A DNA stretch of 62,024 nt from Streptomyces carpinensis (GCF_002154505.1 NZ_MUBM01000105.1:1-62024); one strand, 5' to 3'. Positions 1 to 10,384 are shown, numbered from the stretch's first letter. Notes: a model not told the origin generated them from the sequence alone. Program-made: numbers and translations.

Positions 1-320
1 CTCGACCCTCCGGCCGGAGGGCGCCCGGCCCTCCGCCGGGTGGTCGCGGGGCCCCGCGGCAGCCGGCGGCGGCCCCTCCCGACAGGTGGCAGCCCGGTCA
101 CCGTGCGCGGAGCACCCGGCCGTCTGCGGCCTGCCGGCGCCCCGCGTCCACCCGGCGGCACCCGGGCCCACTTGTCGTCCACGTCGCCGGGGCCCGTGCC
201 TGGAGCACCCCAGGCGCCGCCTCCCGGGCACGGGTTCCCGATAACCCAGGGTTCACCCCGGAAACCCAGGGTTCACCCCGGAAACCCAGGGTTCACCCCG
301 GACGGCAGGCAACCGGGGCC
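1..320. other. Gene-free left edge with palindrome and tandem repeats
   Basis: I see no convincing gene in these 320 bases. A perfect 16-base palindrome CCCTCCGGCCGGAGGG at 6-21 could be the terminator of a gene outside the window, or simply a GC-rich inverted repeat. The only other structure is the triple 20-bp repeat at 243-302, listed separately. The reading frame open across 40-408 on the plus strand has a proline/arginine-rich translation with no family resemblance and runs into the 3' end of the LuxR gene on the other strand, so I treat it as a GC artefact. Confidence 0.6.
243..302. repeat. Three exact 20-bp tandem repeats carrying a palindrome
   Basis: The unit AACCCAGGGTTCACCCCGGA occurs three times head to tail without a mismatch. 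Each unit contains the perfect palindrome AACCCAGGGTT, so three dyads sit exactly 20 bp apart, close to two helical turns, on one face of the helix. The array lies 19 bp beyond the stop of the LuxR-type gene. It could be a binding array for a DNA-binding protein, a set of small hairpins in the 3' region of the LuxR transcript, or a replication-slippage repeat with no role. No spacers are present, so it is not a CRISPR. Confidence 0.85.
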
Positions 321-1166
321 CTACGGCAATACGCCCGCTCGGCGGGCGGCCGTCACCGCCTCTCCCCGGGTGTGGGCGCCCAGTTTGCGCATGGCCGAGC
401 GGAGGTAGCCCTTCACGGTCTCCGGGCTGAGGCCGAGGCGCGCGGCGGCCGTCGCGTTCGTCGCGCCCGCGGCCACGCAGGCCAGGACGTCCACCTCCCG
501 CGGCGCCAGGCTCACGCCGCCCGCCGGAGCCGGAGCCGCGGCGGCGGTCAGCAGGCCGCAGGCGCTCAGGAGTTCCGCGCGCAGGGCGGGGTCCGTGATC
601 CGCGGGGCCAGGGCGCGCAGCGCCGCGTGGGCCTCGCGGACCTGCTCCCAGGCGGCACCGGTCGCCGCGTCCCCGTCCGCCGGCTCCGGGCGGGCCGCCG
701 CCAGCAGGTCCCGTGCCTCCTCCCGCACCACCAGCGCCTGCTCCACGTCCCGCGCCACCGCCACCGCCGCGCTCAACGCCCGGTCACCGAGCGGCTGGGC
801 CGTGCGCAGGGCGCCGTACAGCACACCGCGTACCCGGCGGCGTACCACCACCGGCACCGCCAGCACCGAGCGCAGCCCCTCCGCCGCCACCGCCGCGTCG
901 TACTCGTGGCTGATCTGGCGGGACAGCGAGTAGTCCGTCACCGCGCACGGGCGGGCCAGCGCCACCGCCTTGCCGCCGAGCCCGTTGCCGGAGGTCACCG
1001 CCAGCGCGCTGAGCGCGAGCGTCGCCGTACCCGTCAGCTCACTGATCCGTACCCGCGGCCGGCCCGGCTCGACCAGGCCGCCGAAGGCGACCGGAAGGCC
1101 CGTCGCGCGCCGCAGCCGTACCAGCGCACCCCGAATCTCCGCCGCCCCGGACGCGTTCGCCGTCAC
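321..1166 (-). CDS. GAF-LuxR type transcriptional regulator
   Basis: Predicted cytoplasmic DNA-binding regulator of 281 residues. The first half (about residues 10-150) has the pattern of a GAF sensor domain (GLGGKAVALARPCAVTDY, then VLAVPVVVRRRVRGVLYGA). The last 65 residues form a LuxR-type helix-turn-helix, with LAPREVDVLACVAAGATN and a recognition helix around LGLSPETVKGYLRSAMRKLGA. There is no phosphoacceptor domain, so a small ligand is a likelier signal than a kinase. I chose the GTG at 1166 because AGAAGGGGCGAG lies just upstream; the frame stays open to 1289 but without a better ribosome site. It is divergent from the acyl-CoA synthetase pair, which it may control (inference). Confidence 0.85.
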   Translation of the reverse strand: MTANASGAAEIRGALVRLRRATGLPVAFGGLVEPGRPRVRISELTGTATLALSALAVTSGNGLGGKAVALARPCAVTDYSLSRQISHEYDAAVAAEGLRSVLAVPVVVRRRVRGVLYGALRTAQPLGDRALSAAVAVARDVEQALVVREEARDLLAAARPEPADGDAATGAAWEQVREAHAALRALAPRITDPALRAELLSACGLLTAAAAPAPAGGVSLAPREVDVLACVAAGATNATAAARLGLSPETVKGYLRSAMRKLGAHTRGEAVTAARRAGVLP

Positions 1167-1300
1167 CTGCTCGCCCCTTCTCACGGACCCGTGCTCACCA
1201 CACCCCCGTTCGGGGGTAGTGAGACCCGCATCACGGATTACACGATGTGGCGGAGCCGCCCCGCAATGGTCCGGTACCCAGGACCACACATGGAGGACAG

Positions 1301-2974
1301 ATGACGACGGCGACGGAGACCTTCCGCAGGGCCCGGGACTTCCTGCTGGAACACCGTGAGGACTACGCCACGGCCTACGCCGGCTTCGAGTGGCCCCGCC
1401 CCGAGCACTTCAACTGGGCGCTGGACTGGTTCGACGTCGTCGCCGAGGGGAACGACCGCACCGCCCTGCACATCGTCGAGGAGGACGGCACCGAGACCCG
1501 CCTGTCCTTCGCGGAGATGGCCGAACGCTCGAGCCGGGCCGCGAACTGGCTGCGCCGGCGCGGCGTCGCCGCCGAGGACCGCATCCTCGTCATGCTCGGC
1601 AACCAGGCCGAGCTGTGGGAGACCGCGCTGGCCGCGATGAAGCTGCGCGCCGTCGTCATCCCCGCCACCCCGCTGCTCGGCCCCGCCGACCTGCGCGACC
1701 GTGTCGAGCGCGGCCGGGTCAAGCACGTGATCGTGCGGGCCGAGGACACCGCCAAGTTCAACGACGTGCCCGGCGCCTACACCCGGATCTCCGTCGGCGG
1801 CCTGCCCGAGGAGGGCTGGGAGCCGTACGAGGACGCGTACGCCGCCCCCGCCGAGTTCGTCCCCGACGGCCCCACCCTGGCCGACGACCCGCTGATGCTC
1901 TACTTCACCTCGGGCACCACCGCCCGGCCCAAGCTGGTCGAGCACACCCACACCTCGTACCCGATCGGGCACCTGGCGACCATGTACTGGGTCGGCCTCA
2001 GGCCCGGCGACGTGCACCTGAACATCTCCTCGCCCGGCTGGGCCAAGCACGCCTGGTCGAACCTGTTCGCCCCGTGGAACGCGGAGGCGACCGTCTTCAT
2101 CCACAACTACACCCGCTTCGACGCCGCCCGGCTGATGTCCGAGATGGACCGCGCCGGGGTCACCACGTTCTGCGCCCCGCCGACCGTGTGGCGCATGCTC
2201 ATCCAGGCCGACCTGGGCCAGCTGCGCACCCCGCCCCGCGAGGCCGTCGCCGCGGGCGAGCCGCTCAACCCCGAGGTCATCGAGCAGGTCCGGCGGGCCT
2301 GGGGCGTGACCATCCGGGACGGCTTCGGGCAGACCGAGACCGCCGTGCAGGTCTCCAACAGCCCCGGCCAGCCGCTGAAGACCGGTTCCATGGGGCGGCC
2401 CAGCCCCGGCTTCCGCGTGGAACTCCTCGACCCGGTGACCGGCGCCCCGGGCGTGACCGAGGGCGAGATCGCGCTCGACCTGTCCGAACGGCCCGTCGGC
2501 CTGATGGCCGGCTACCACGGCGACGCCGACCGCACGGCGCAGGCGATGGCCGGCGGCTACTACCGCACAGGAGACGTCGCCTCGCGGGACGAGGAGGGAT
2601 ACCTGACGTACATCGGCCGGTCGGACGACGTCTTCAAGGCCTCCGACTACAAGATCAGCCCGTTCGAGCTGGAGAGCGCCCTGCTGGAGCACGAGGCGGT
2701 GGCCGAGGCGGCCGTGGTGCCCGCGCCGGACGAGGTGCGCCTGGCCGTGCCGAAGGCGTACGTCGTGCTGGCGGAGGGCTGGGAGCCCGGCCCCGACACC
2801 GCGAAGGTGCTCTTCGAGCACTCCCGCCAGGTCCTCGCCCCCTACAAGCGCCTCCGCCGCCTGGAGTTCGGCGACCTGCCCAAGACCGTCTCCGGCAAGA
2901 TCCGCCGGATCGAGCTGCGCGAGGCCACGGCCGCGGGCTCCGACGACGAGTACCGCGAGGAGGACTTCCGGTGA
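1301..2974 (+). CDS. Acyl-CoA synthetase, medium-chain (MACS-like) AMP-forming ligase
   Basis: ANL-superfamily enzyme of 557 residues that would activate a carboxylic acid with ATP and form its CoA thioester. The AMP-binding P-loop YFTSGTTARPK is near residues 201-211, the A5 motif DGFGQTET near 340, the hinge region YRTGDVASRDEEGYL near 430, and the catalytic C-terminal lysine in PKTVSGKIRR near 527. SPGWAKHAWSNLFAPW is typical of the acetyl/medium-chain (MACS) branch, so a short or medium-chain or aromatic acid is likely. The ATG at 1301 follows GGAGGACAG. Its last codons overlap the next gene by 4 bases (GTGA). The substrate cannot be read from sequence. Confidence 0.9.
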   Translation: MTTATETFRRARDFLLEHREDYATAYAGFEWPRPEHFNWALDWFDVVAEGNDRTALHIVEEDGTETRLSFAEMAERSSRAANWLRRRGVAAEDRILVMLGNQAELWETALAAMKLRAVVIPATPLLGPADLRDRVERGRVKHVIVRAEDTAKFNDVPGAYTRISVGGLPEEGWEPYEDAYAAPAEFVPDGPTLADDPLMLYFTSGTTARPKLVEHTHTSYPIGHLATMYWVGLRPGDVHLNISSPGWAKHAWSNLFAPWNAEATVFIHNYTRFDAARLMSEMDRAGVTTFCAPPTVWRMLIQADLGQLRTPPREAVAAGEPLNPEVIEQVRRAWGVTIRDGFGQTETAVQVSNSPGQPLKTGSMGRPSPGFRVELLDPVTGAPGVTEGEIALDLSERPVGLMAGYHGDADRTAQAMAGGYYRTGDVASRDEEGYLTYIGRSDDVFKASDYKISPFELESALLEHEAVAEAAVVPAPDEVRLAVPKAYVVLAEGWEPGPDTAKVLFEHSRQVLAPYKRLRRLEFGDLPKTVSGKIRRIELREATAAGSDDEYREEDFR

Positions 2975-4581
2975 CCTCGGAACTGTCGTACAGCCACGGA
3001 ACGAGCGACACCGCCCTGCTCGGCGACACCATCGGCGCCAACCTGGACCGGGCCGTAGCGGCCTGGCCCGACCGCGAGGCGCTCGTCGACGTGCAGTCCG
3101 GCCGGCGCTGGACCTACGCCGAGTTCGCCGCGGACGTCGACCGGCTGGCCCGCGCGCTGCTGGCAAGCGGGGTGGCCAAGGGCGACCGGGTGGGCATCTG
3201 GGCCGTCAACTGCGCCGAGTGGGTGCTGGTCCAGTACGCCACCGCCCGGATCGGCGCGATCATGGTCAACATCAACCCGGCCTACCGCACCCACGAGGTG
3301 GAGTACGTCCTGAAGCAGGCGGGCATCTCCCTGCTCTTCGCCTCCGTCCGGCACAAGACGAGTGACTACCGGGCGATGGTGGAGCAGGTCTCCGGCAACT
3401 GCCCCAGGCTGACACGGACCGTCTACATAGGCGATCCGAGCTGGGACGCGCTGATCGCCCGCGGGACACCCGAGCACGACGCGGAACTCCGCCTCCGCGC
3501 CGCCGAGCTGTCCTGCGACGACCCGATCAACATCCAGTACACCTCGGGCACCACGGGCTTTCCGAAGGGCGCCACCCTCTCCCACCACAACATCCTCAAC
3601 AACGGGTATTTCGTGGGTGAGTTGGTCGCCTACAGTGAGCAGGACAGGATCTGCATCCCGGTGCCCTTCTACCACTGCTTCGGCATGGTGATGGGCAACC
3701 TCGCGGCGACCTCGCACGGCGCCTGCATGGTCATCCCGGCACCGTCCTTCGACCCCAGGGCCACCCTGGACGCCGTCCAGCAGGAGCGGTGCACGTCCCT
3801 GTACGGCGTCCCGACCATGTTCATCGCCGAGCTGAACCTCCCCGACTTCGCCGATCACGACCTCTCCACCCTGCGCACCGGCATCATGGCGGGCTCTCCC
3901 TGCCCGGTGGAGGTGATGAAGCGGGTGGTCGCCGAGATGCACATGGCGGAGGTCGCCATCTGCTACGGCATGACCGAGACGTCCCCCGTGTCGTTGCAGA
4001 CCCGGATGGACGACGACCTAGAACACCGCACCGGAACGGTCGGCCGGGTGCTGCCGCACATCGAGGTGAAGATCGTCGACCCGGCCACCGGGGTGACCCA
4101 GCCCCGGGGCGCGGCGGGCGAGTTGTGCACCCGCGGCTACAGCGTGATGCTCGGCTACTGGGAGGAGCCCGGGAAGACCGCCGAGGCCATCGACCCAGGC
4201 CGCTGGATGCACACCGGGGACCTCGCGACGATGCGCGAGGACGGGTACGTCGAGATCGTCGGCCGCATCAAGGACATGATCATCCGCGGTGGGGAGAACG
4301 TCTACCCGCGTGAGATCGAGGAGTTCCTCTACGGCCACCCGAAGATCCGGGACGTGCAGGTCGTGGGCGTGCCGCACGAGAAGTACGGCGAGGAGGTGCT
4401 CGCCTGTGTCATCCCGCTCGACGCGGCGGACCCGCTGACGCTGGACGACCTGCGCGCCTTCTGCGAGGGGCGGCTGGCGCACTACAAGATCCCGAGCAGG
4501 CTGCAGATCCTGGAGTCCTTCCCCATGACGGTGTCCGGGAAGGTACGCAAGGTGGAGCTGCGCCAGACGTACGGTGCCTGA
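2971..4581 (+). CDS. Fatty-acyl-CoA synthetase (FadD/AMP-binding ligase)
   Basis: Second ANL ligase, 536 residues, starting at a GTG that overlaps the previous stop codon in GTGA, preceded by GAGGAGGACTTCCG as ribosome site. Motifs: YTSGTTGFPKG near residues 190-200, CYGMTETSP near 331, HTGDLATMREDGYVEIVGRIKD near 410 (read in two parts), and the catalytic lysine in TVSGKVRKVELR near 520. IKDMIIRGGENVYPREIEEFL is the linker signature of fatty-acyl and short-chain acyl-CoA ligases. The tight coupling to a MACS-like ligase suggests the two act in one catabolic route under the neighbouring GAF-LuxR protein. They are not close copies: the N-terminal domains differ throughout. Confidence 0.9.
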   Translation: MTSELSYSHGTSDTALLGDTIGANLDRAVAAWPDREALVDVQSGRRWTYAEFAADVDRLARALLASGVAKGDRVGIWAVNCAEWVLVQYATARIGAIMVNINPAYRTHEVEYVLKQAGISLLFASVRHKTSDYRAMVEQVSGNCPRLTRTVYIGDPSWDALIARGTPEHDAELRLRAAELSCDDPINIQYTSGTTGFPKGATLSHHNILNNGYFVGELVAYSEQDRICIPVPFYHCFGMVMGNLAATSHGACMVIPAPSFDPRATLDAVQQERCTSLYGVPTMFIAELNLPDFADHDLSTLRTGIMAGSPCPVEVMKRVVAEMHMAEVAICYGMTETSPVSLQTRMDDDLEHRTGTVGRVLPHIEVKIVDPATGVTQPRGAAGELCTRGYSVMLGYWEEPGKTAEAIDPGRWMHTGDLATMREDGYVEIVGRIKDMIIRGGENVYPREIEEFLYGHPKIRDVQVVGVPHEKYGEEVLACVIPLDAADPLTLDDLRAFCEGRLAHYKIPSRLQILESFPMTVSGKVRKVELRQTYGA

Positions 4582-4588
4582 CGAGGCG

Positions 4589-4930
4589 TGAATCCTCCCC
4601 TCCCCGAAGTGAGGGGATTCCTGGCTCGGCCGACCTCCTGGAGCAGCGCTCCAGGAGGTCTTCCGCCGTCGGCACCAGCCGGGCCGGGACCAGCCCGGGC
4701 GGGCATCACGCGTGCGGAGTTCTTGTCCCGCGGGGGACACGGTTGCGCACACGTACCCCGACCCCACAGCCGCCACCGCAACCAGCGACCACACGGTTCG
4801 CATCACCCCGGCAGCGCCTGACGGCGGTACGGGCGCTCCGCGCCCTGAACCGGATACGGCGACGCTTCGCGTCGCGAACCCGGACGCGATTCCTCCCCGG
4901 CGTGAACGCCGGTGCCTCCTCGCGAGAAAC
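4589..4930 (-). mobile_element. TnpB-less IS200/IS605-type remnant with an omegaRNA-like end (candidate)
   Basis: Read on the minus strand, the stretch begins with a small hairpin (CCGGCG-TTCA-CGCCGG at 4897-4912, flanked by GAGGAG and GGAGGAATCG). It passes a perfect 13-bp stem with 3-nt loop (4632-4660) and ends with GAATCCCCTCACTTC followed by GGGGAGGGGAGGATTCACG (4587-4619). The terminal pattern GAATCCCC...GGGGAGGATTCA closely resembles, from memory, the right end of IS605-family TnpB elements, where the guide RNA (omegaRNA) ends. No tnpA or tnpB coding sequence fits between the ends. What is seen: the hairpins and the absence of a gene. What is inferred: a decayed or internally deleted element whose RNA part may survive. 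Confidence 0.45.
4632..4660. terminator. Perfect 13-bp hairpin, terminator or RNA element
   Basis: GACCTCCTGGAGC and its exact complement flank a 3-nt AGC loop, 50 bp after the second acyl-CoA synthetase. There is no T-run, as usual for Streptomyces terminators. It may end the ligase operon. It could equally be an internal stem of the omegaRNA-like remnant that surrounds it. Confidence 0.6.
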
Positions 4931-5183
4931 AGGTGGAAGGCGGGCCCGGCCCCCGCGCGGCGGTCCGGCGACGGCGTGACCGGTGCGCCGCACACGCACG
5001 GACACGGCGGTGCGGTGCACAGGTCTCGCGCCGGCGGGCCGGTCGGCGCACTGGCGCGCTCTCGGGCATGGCCCGACCCGAGGCGTCACATCGACGTGGC
5101 GGCCGAAACAGCCTCCCCTGGTGCTTCGGCGGCCCCCGGCCGTCCGGCGATTCGCCCAGCGGCCGTCTCCTGCTTGCCCTCTC
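4931..5183. other. Gene-free stretch upstream of the gcl promoter
   Basis: Together with the element before it, this completes about 750 bases without a supported gene between the acyl-CoA synthetases and gcl. Several frames are open on both strands but their translations are arginine/proline-rich and show no family. I see no further strong dyad here before the gcl promoter. Confidence 0.5.
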
Positions 5184-5212
5184 TTGACGCGTTTCGCGCA
5201 CCCCCCTACATT
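5184..5212 (+). promoter_or_regulatory. Sigma-70-type promoter of gcl
   Basis: TTGACG (5184-5189) and TACATT (5207-5212) are separated by 17 bp, a good match to the housekeeping (HrdB-type) consensus. The predicted start, near 5219, falls inside the first of the two 15-bp operators at 5215-5250, so a protein bound there should block initiation. The leader before the ATG would be about 115 nt. Confidence 0.65.
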
Positions 5213-5214
5213 GC

Positions 5215-5250
5215 TTCCAGATCGTAGAAACTACTTTCCGCTATACGGAA
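5215..5250 (+). promoter_or_regulatory. Paired 15-bp operators (motif A) of gcl
   Basis: TTCCAGATCGTAGAA at 5215-5229 and TTCCGCTATACGGAA at 5236-5250 are two copies of the same imperfect palindrome, 21 bp centre to centre. The second is a perfect TTCCG-N5-CGGAA dyad. The same 15-mer, again paired at 21 bp, is found before hyi, aceB and allR/allB. IclR-family repressors bind sites of this sort; the AllR-like protein encoded at 40720-41520 is the obvious candidate. Confidence 0.7.
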
Positions 5251-5335
5251 GTACGGAAGAGCTCACCGCAGGGCGCGACGGGAGTGCGAATCCGGCAGCC
5301 GAGACAGCAGAAGACAGCCGAAGCAGGAGTACTCG

Positions 5336-7120
<1,785 letters not shown>

Positions 7121-7136
7121 CACACGCGCGCACCGC

Positions 7137-7172
7137 GAGGGGTGGCCCGTCCTGGGGGACGGGCCACCCCTC
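7137..7172. terminator. Terminator after gcl
   Basis: A perfect 16-bp stem (GAGGGGTGGCCCGTCC and its complement) with a TGGG loop begins 16 bases after the gcl stop. It lies between convergent genes, so it can serve both strands. Confidence 0.85.
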
Positions 7173-7230
7173 CGCGTCGTCGGGGAAGCCCGCGGCCGTC
7201 ACGCCGCTCGTCCGGGTGACCCGCGAACCG

Positions 7231-7830
7231 TCACACGGCGCCGCAGCTGAGGCCGCCCGAGCCGCTGCCCCAGGACTGCCCGTACTCCCGCTCCCGCTCG
7301 GTGGCCCTGCCACGCCGTCCGACGAGCCCGCCCTCCCGCGCGAAGCGGGGCATGAGCGTGGTCAGCGCCCGGTCGCCGTACAGGGCCACGGCCAGCAGCC
7401 GATCCTCGGGCGACAGGCCTCTGCGGGTCGTGGGCATCGGGTGCGCGCTTCGCAGGGCGCGCAGGGTGCGCCGGCCGGCCCGGGTGCTACCGGGCAGCAG
7501 CACGCGCATCAGCCCGGCGACCGTGAGCTCGTGGCGCACGTCGACGAGGGCGAGGGCGACCTCTTCCCGGACCAGCAACTGCCGTATGTCCGCGGGGCTG
7601 CGGAGGGAGCCGTGCACGGCCTCCGTGAGGGCCGGGAGCGCGGGAAGGACCGTGCCCGTGTCGTCGAGCGGCTGCGTGGTGCACAGGGTGCCGCCCCGCC
7701 CGCGGCCGACGCTGCCGCGCAGTCGCAGGGTGAGGACGGCGACCGTGAGAGCGGCGCGGCGACCGCCGCGCAGGAACGCGATCTCGTGCGGCTCCAGCCG
7801 GTCCGTCGCAGCTCTGTCGGCACTGTCCAT
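7231..7830 (-). CDS. TIGR04222-like cytoplasmic protein of unknown function
   Basis: Protein of 199 residues. The opening LEPHEIAFLRGGRRAALTVAVLTLRLRG matches the pattern at the start of the actinobacterial TIGR04222 domain (read in pieces: LEPHEIAFLRGG, then a hydrophobic helix). Those proteins often have a C-terminal membrane or Gly-rich tail; here no clear membrane helix follows, and the tail is GSGSGGLSCGAV, so this may be a soluble, shortened member. I prefer the ATG at 7830, which follows GCGGGGG, over the TTG two codons earlier. It is convergent with gcl and not obviously related to it. Function unknown. Confidence 0.7.
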   Translation of the reverse strand: MDSADRAATDRLEPHEIAFLRGGRRAALTVAVLTLRLRGSVGRGRGGTLCTTQPLDDTGTVLPALPALTEAVHGSLRSPADIRQLLVREEVALALVDVRHELTVAGLMRVLLPGSTRAGRRTLRALRSAHPMPTTRRGLSPEDRLLAVALYGDRALTTLMPRFAREGGLVGRRGRATEREREYGQSWGSGSGGLSCGAV

Positions 7831-8022
7831 GAGCAATCCCCCGCCGTCGGAACGGGGCCCGCCGCCCCCGTGCCGGCGGGTCCCGTGTGAGGGAATCTGC
7901 CCGCGTGCGGGGGCGGTTGATGCCTCCCGGGCCGGGTTCAGAGCTCGATTTGAGCATGCCGTAGCCGCGCCTACGACCCCTGCCGTACGCGCTTGCCGTA
8001 CGCGACCGGGGGCGCCCGTGGC

Positions 8023-8259
8023 TCAGCGGTCCTCGTGCTCCGACAGGCCCGGCCAGTCGTCCGGGCCGCCGCCCTGCCACTCGATGAGGTCGCTCTCCTC
8101 GACCTCGACACGGTCCAGGTCGGCCAGGCGGAGGATCTCGACGACGTCGTCCAGGTGGGACGCGAGCCCGAGGGTCACGTCGCCCTCGGTGACCCGCCGG
8201 GAGCCGTCCAGGGCCGGCGGATGCACCACGATGTGCGGATGCTGCGTGAAGTGGTCCAT
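8023..8259 (-). CDS. Small conserved acidic protein, unknown
   Basis: Predicted 78-residue acidic protein beginning MDHFTQHPHIVVHPPALDG. It is rich in Asp/Glu, with DDVVEILRLADLDRVEVEES in the middle and an aromatic DLIEWQGGGPDDWPG near the end. I do not recognise a domain. The frame is open to 8325, but AGGA upstream of the ATG at 8259 favours the shorter form. Codon use fits a real Streptomyces gene. It stands alone between two hairpins, with no functional hint from its neighbours. Confidence 0.55.
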   Translation of the reverse strand: MDHFTQHPHIVVHPPALDGSRRVTEGDVTLGLASHLDDVVEILRLADLDRVEVEESDLIEWQGGGPDDWPGLSEHEDR

Positions 8260-8326
8260 GCCTTCAGCGTCCTGCTCGGGGGGCCGATCCGCACCCGGGA
8301 CGCGAGAAGGACCGCGGCGGAACACC

Positions 8327-8369
8327 GAAGGGCGCCGGATGCGGGGACCGTCCGCATCCGGCGCCCTTC
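8327..8369. terminator. Strong 18-bp hairpin
   Basis: GAAGGGCGCCGGATGCGG pairs perfectly with its complement across a 7-nt loop. On the minus strand it lies between the catalase gene and the small gene ending at 8023, so it probably terminates catalase read-through or shields the small gene. Confidence 0.75.
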
Positions 8370-8704
8370 AGCGGGTCAGGATGTCGTTGAGGCCGTCCGA
8401 CGGCGCGAGACTGGGCGCGACAGGACGTTCGCGCCGCCGGACGGAGTCCGTGGGGCCTCGCGCAGCGCAAGGCGACGTGGCTGGGACCGCGGCGGGTGCG
8501 ACGGCGCCGGGATGCCTTCCCTCTGGTCGAGAAGGCGGTCCCCGGGACCTTCACCACCGCACTGGCTCGCACGCCGCCGCGGTCCTCGCCCTGACCGCGC
8601 GGCGCCGGGCGACCACCCCTCATCCGGGTTGCCCGGCGCCCGCGCGGGGCGTACGCGTCCGGCTCCCGACCTCCCCGTCGGGACACCGGACGCGGCTTGT
8701 GGGA
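8370..8704. other. Gene-free stretch downstream of the catalase gene
   Basis: About 335 bases without a supported gene. Open frames exist on both strands, but their translations are arginine/proline-rich with no start site or family support. Apart from the hairpin at its left edge I see nothing distinctive. Confidence 0.5.
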
Positions 8705-10168
8705 TCAGTCCTCGCGCAGGGCGCGGACCGCCTCCTCCACCCGCTTGCCGTACTCGGGGTCGGCGGCGTGGAAGTGCGCGAGGTTCTTCTCGATCACGTC
8801 GTTGCGGGAGACCTGGGACAGGCCACCGGCGATGTTCGCGACCAGACGCTGCCTCTCCTCCCGAGACATCAGCCGGTACAGCTCACCGGCCTGGAAGAAG
8901 TCGTCGTCCTTGGTGTGCAGCGGGGCCTCGTGGGTGCCCGTGTGGCCCGTGACGGCCAGCGGGGCCGACAGCGGGCGGCCGGTCTCGACCGGACCGTCGT
9001 AGGAGTTCGGCTCGTAGTTCTTGGCGTACCGGCCCTGGGAGTTGGACGCCATGAGACCGTCGCGGCCGTAGTTGTCCGCACCGCCGGGCACGGCCTTCGG
9101 GGCGTTCACCGCGAGCTGGGTGTGGTTGACGCCCAGGCGGTAGCGGTGGGCGTCGGCGTAGGCGAACAACCGGCCCTGGAGCATCTTGTCCGGCGACGGG
9201 CCGATGCCCGGCACGAAGTTGTTCGGGGAGAACGCGGCCTGCTCGACCTCGGCGAACACGTTGCCCGGGTTGCGGTCCAGGACCAGGCGGCCGACCCGCT
9301 GCAGCGGGTAGTCCCTGTGCGACCAGATCTTGGTGAGGTCGAACGGGTTGAAGCGGTAGTCCGCCGCCTGGGCCGCCGGCATGATCTGGACGTACAGGGT
9401 CCATGAGGGGTGCACCCCGCGCTCGATCGCCTGGAGCAGGTCGGTCTGGTGCGAGTTGGGGTCCTTGCCCGCCAGCTCCTGGGCCTCCTCGGCGGTCAGG
9501 CAGCGGATGCCCTGGTTCGTCTTGAAGTGGTACTTGACGAAGAAGGCCTCGCCCTTGTCGTTCGTCCACTGGTAGGTGTGCGAGCCGAAGCCGTCCATGT
9601 GGCGGTACGACGCCGGGATGCCGCGGTCGCCCATCAGCCAGGTCACCTGGTGCGTGGCCTCGGGGGAGTGCGCCCAGAAGTCCCAGACGTTGTCCGGCTC
9701 CTGGCGGCCGGTGAACGGGTCGCGCTTCTGCGAGTGGATGAAGTCGGGGAACTTGATCGGGTCCTTGATGAAGAAGACCGGCGTGTTGTTCCCGACGAGG
9801 TCGTAGTTGCCCTCTTCGGTGTAGAACTTCACCGCGAAGCCGCGCGGGTCGCGCACCGCGTCCGCGCCGCCGAGGGAGTCGGCGACGGTGGAGAAGCGCA
9901 CGAACACCTCGGTGCGCCTGCCGACCGTGCCGAGGAAGTGCGCCGAGGTGAAGCCGGTGACGTCGTCGGTCACCTCGAAGTGGCCGTAGGCGCCGGAACC
10001 GCGGGCGTGCACCACGCGCTCCGGGATGCGCTCGCGGTTGAAGCGCGCCAGCTTCTCCAGGAGGTGCTGGTCCTGGAGGAGGAGCGGGCCGCCGATGCCG
10101 GCGGAGGCGGAGTTCTGGTTGTCGGCGACCGGGGCGCCGGACTCTGTCGTGAGCACGCGCTTCGACAT
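8705..10168 (-). CDS. katA: Monofunctional heme catalase
   Basis: Small-subunit (clade 3 size) catalase of 487 residues that splits hydrogen peroxide to water and oxygen. The active-site region [18 protein letters not shown] holds the distal His54. The proximal signature [16 protein letters not shown] near residue 335 supplies the heme-ligand tyrosine. [19 protein letters not shown] is the usual N-terminus. Its place among uricase and glyoxylate genes fits removal of the peroxide made by uricase. It has its own promoter region carrying both window motifs (10195-10260), so it seems co-regulated with the pathway rather than with general oxidative stress (inference). Symbol given by family; the species name may differ. 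Confidence 0.95.
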   Translation of the reverse strand: MSKRVLTTESGAPVADNQNSASAGIGGPLLLQDQHLLEKLARFNRERIPERVVHARGSGAYGHFEVTDDVTGFTSAHFLGTVGRRTEVFVRFSTVADSLGGADAVRDPRGFAVKFYTEEGNYDLVGNNTPVFFIKDPIKFPDFIHSQKRDPFTGRQEPDNVWDFWAHSPEATHQVTWLMGDRGIPASYRHMDGFGSHTYQWTNDKGEAFFVKYHFKTNQGIRCLTAEEAQELAGKDPNSHQTDLLQAIERGVHPSWTLYVQIMPAAQAADYRFNPFDLTKIWSHRDYPLQRVGRLVLDRNPGNVFAEVEQAAFSPNNFVPGIGPSPDKMLQGRLFAYADAHRYRLGVNHTQLAVNAPKAVPGGADNYGRDGLMASNSQGRYAKNYEPNSYDGPVETGRPLSAPLAVTGHTGTHEAPLHTKDDDFFQAGELYRLMSREERQRLVANIAGGLSQVSRNDVIEKNLAHFHAADPEYGKRVEEAVRALRED

Positions 10169-10194
10169 CGGGGACCTTCCATGCGAGGGGCAGC

Positions 10195-10260
10195 GGAAAC
10201 TTGTTTCCGCTTCGTGGAGCCTAGATTTGGGGCGATCGGGGCGTCAACAGTTTGTTGAAA
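10195..10260 (-). promoter_or_regulatory. Catalase promoter with motif A and motif B
   Basis: On the minus strand a 17-bp dyad TTCAACAAACTGTTGAC (10243-10259) contains a TTGACG -35 box, and a possible TAGGCT -10 follows. Further down is motif A, TTCCGCTTCGTGGAG on the plus strand at 10205-10219, overlapped by the palindrome GGAAACTTGTTTCC (10195-10208). A partner motif A at 21 bp is only half conserved (GCGGAA at 10193-10198). The 17-mer is nearly identical to that before uraD. Confidence 0.65.
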
Positions 10261-10307
10261 TTGATTGACGGGGTGTCGAAGCCCCTCGGTCGCCGCAGGG
10301 CGTGATG

Positions 10308-10365
10308 CCGGGAGATGCCGCTGCCTGGGCGCGACAGGTCAGGTGTCGGCTGCGGCATCTCCCGG
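10308..10365 (-). terminator. Terminator between glxR and catalase
   Basis: CCGGGAGATGCCGC pairs perfectly with GCGGCATCTCCCGG (14 bp) around a 30-nt loop that can itself fold. It lies 20 bases after the tartronate semialdehyde reductase stop and upstream of the catalase promoter, separating the two transcription units. Confidence 0.75.
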
Positions 10366-10384
10366 AGCTGTGGGCGCCGGGCGG

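Noticed and set aside
243..302. 20-bp repeats as a CRISPR or replication origin iterons
   Set aside because: There are no spacers, only three units, and no replication gene nearby.
4743..5089. Open frames on both strands in the IS-like stretch
   Set aside because: Translations are Arg/Pro-rich and do not match TnpA, TnpB or any other family; the hairpins explain the region better.
8264..8686. Minus-strand frame in the gap after the catalase gene
   Set aside because: Arg/Pro/Gly-rich translation, passes through a strong hairpin, and has no start-site support.
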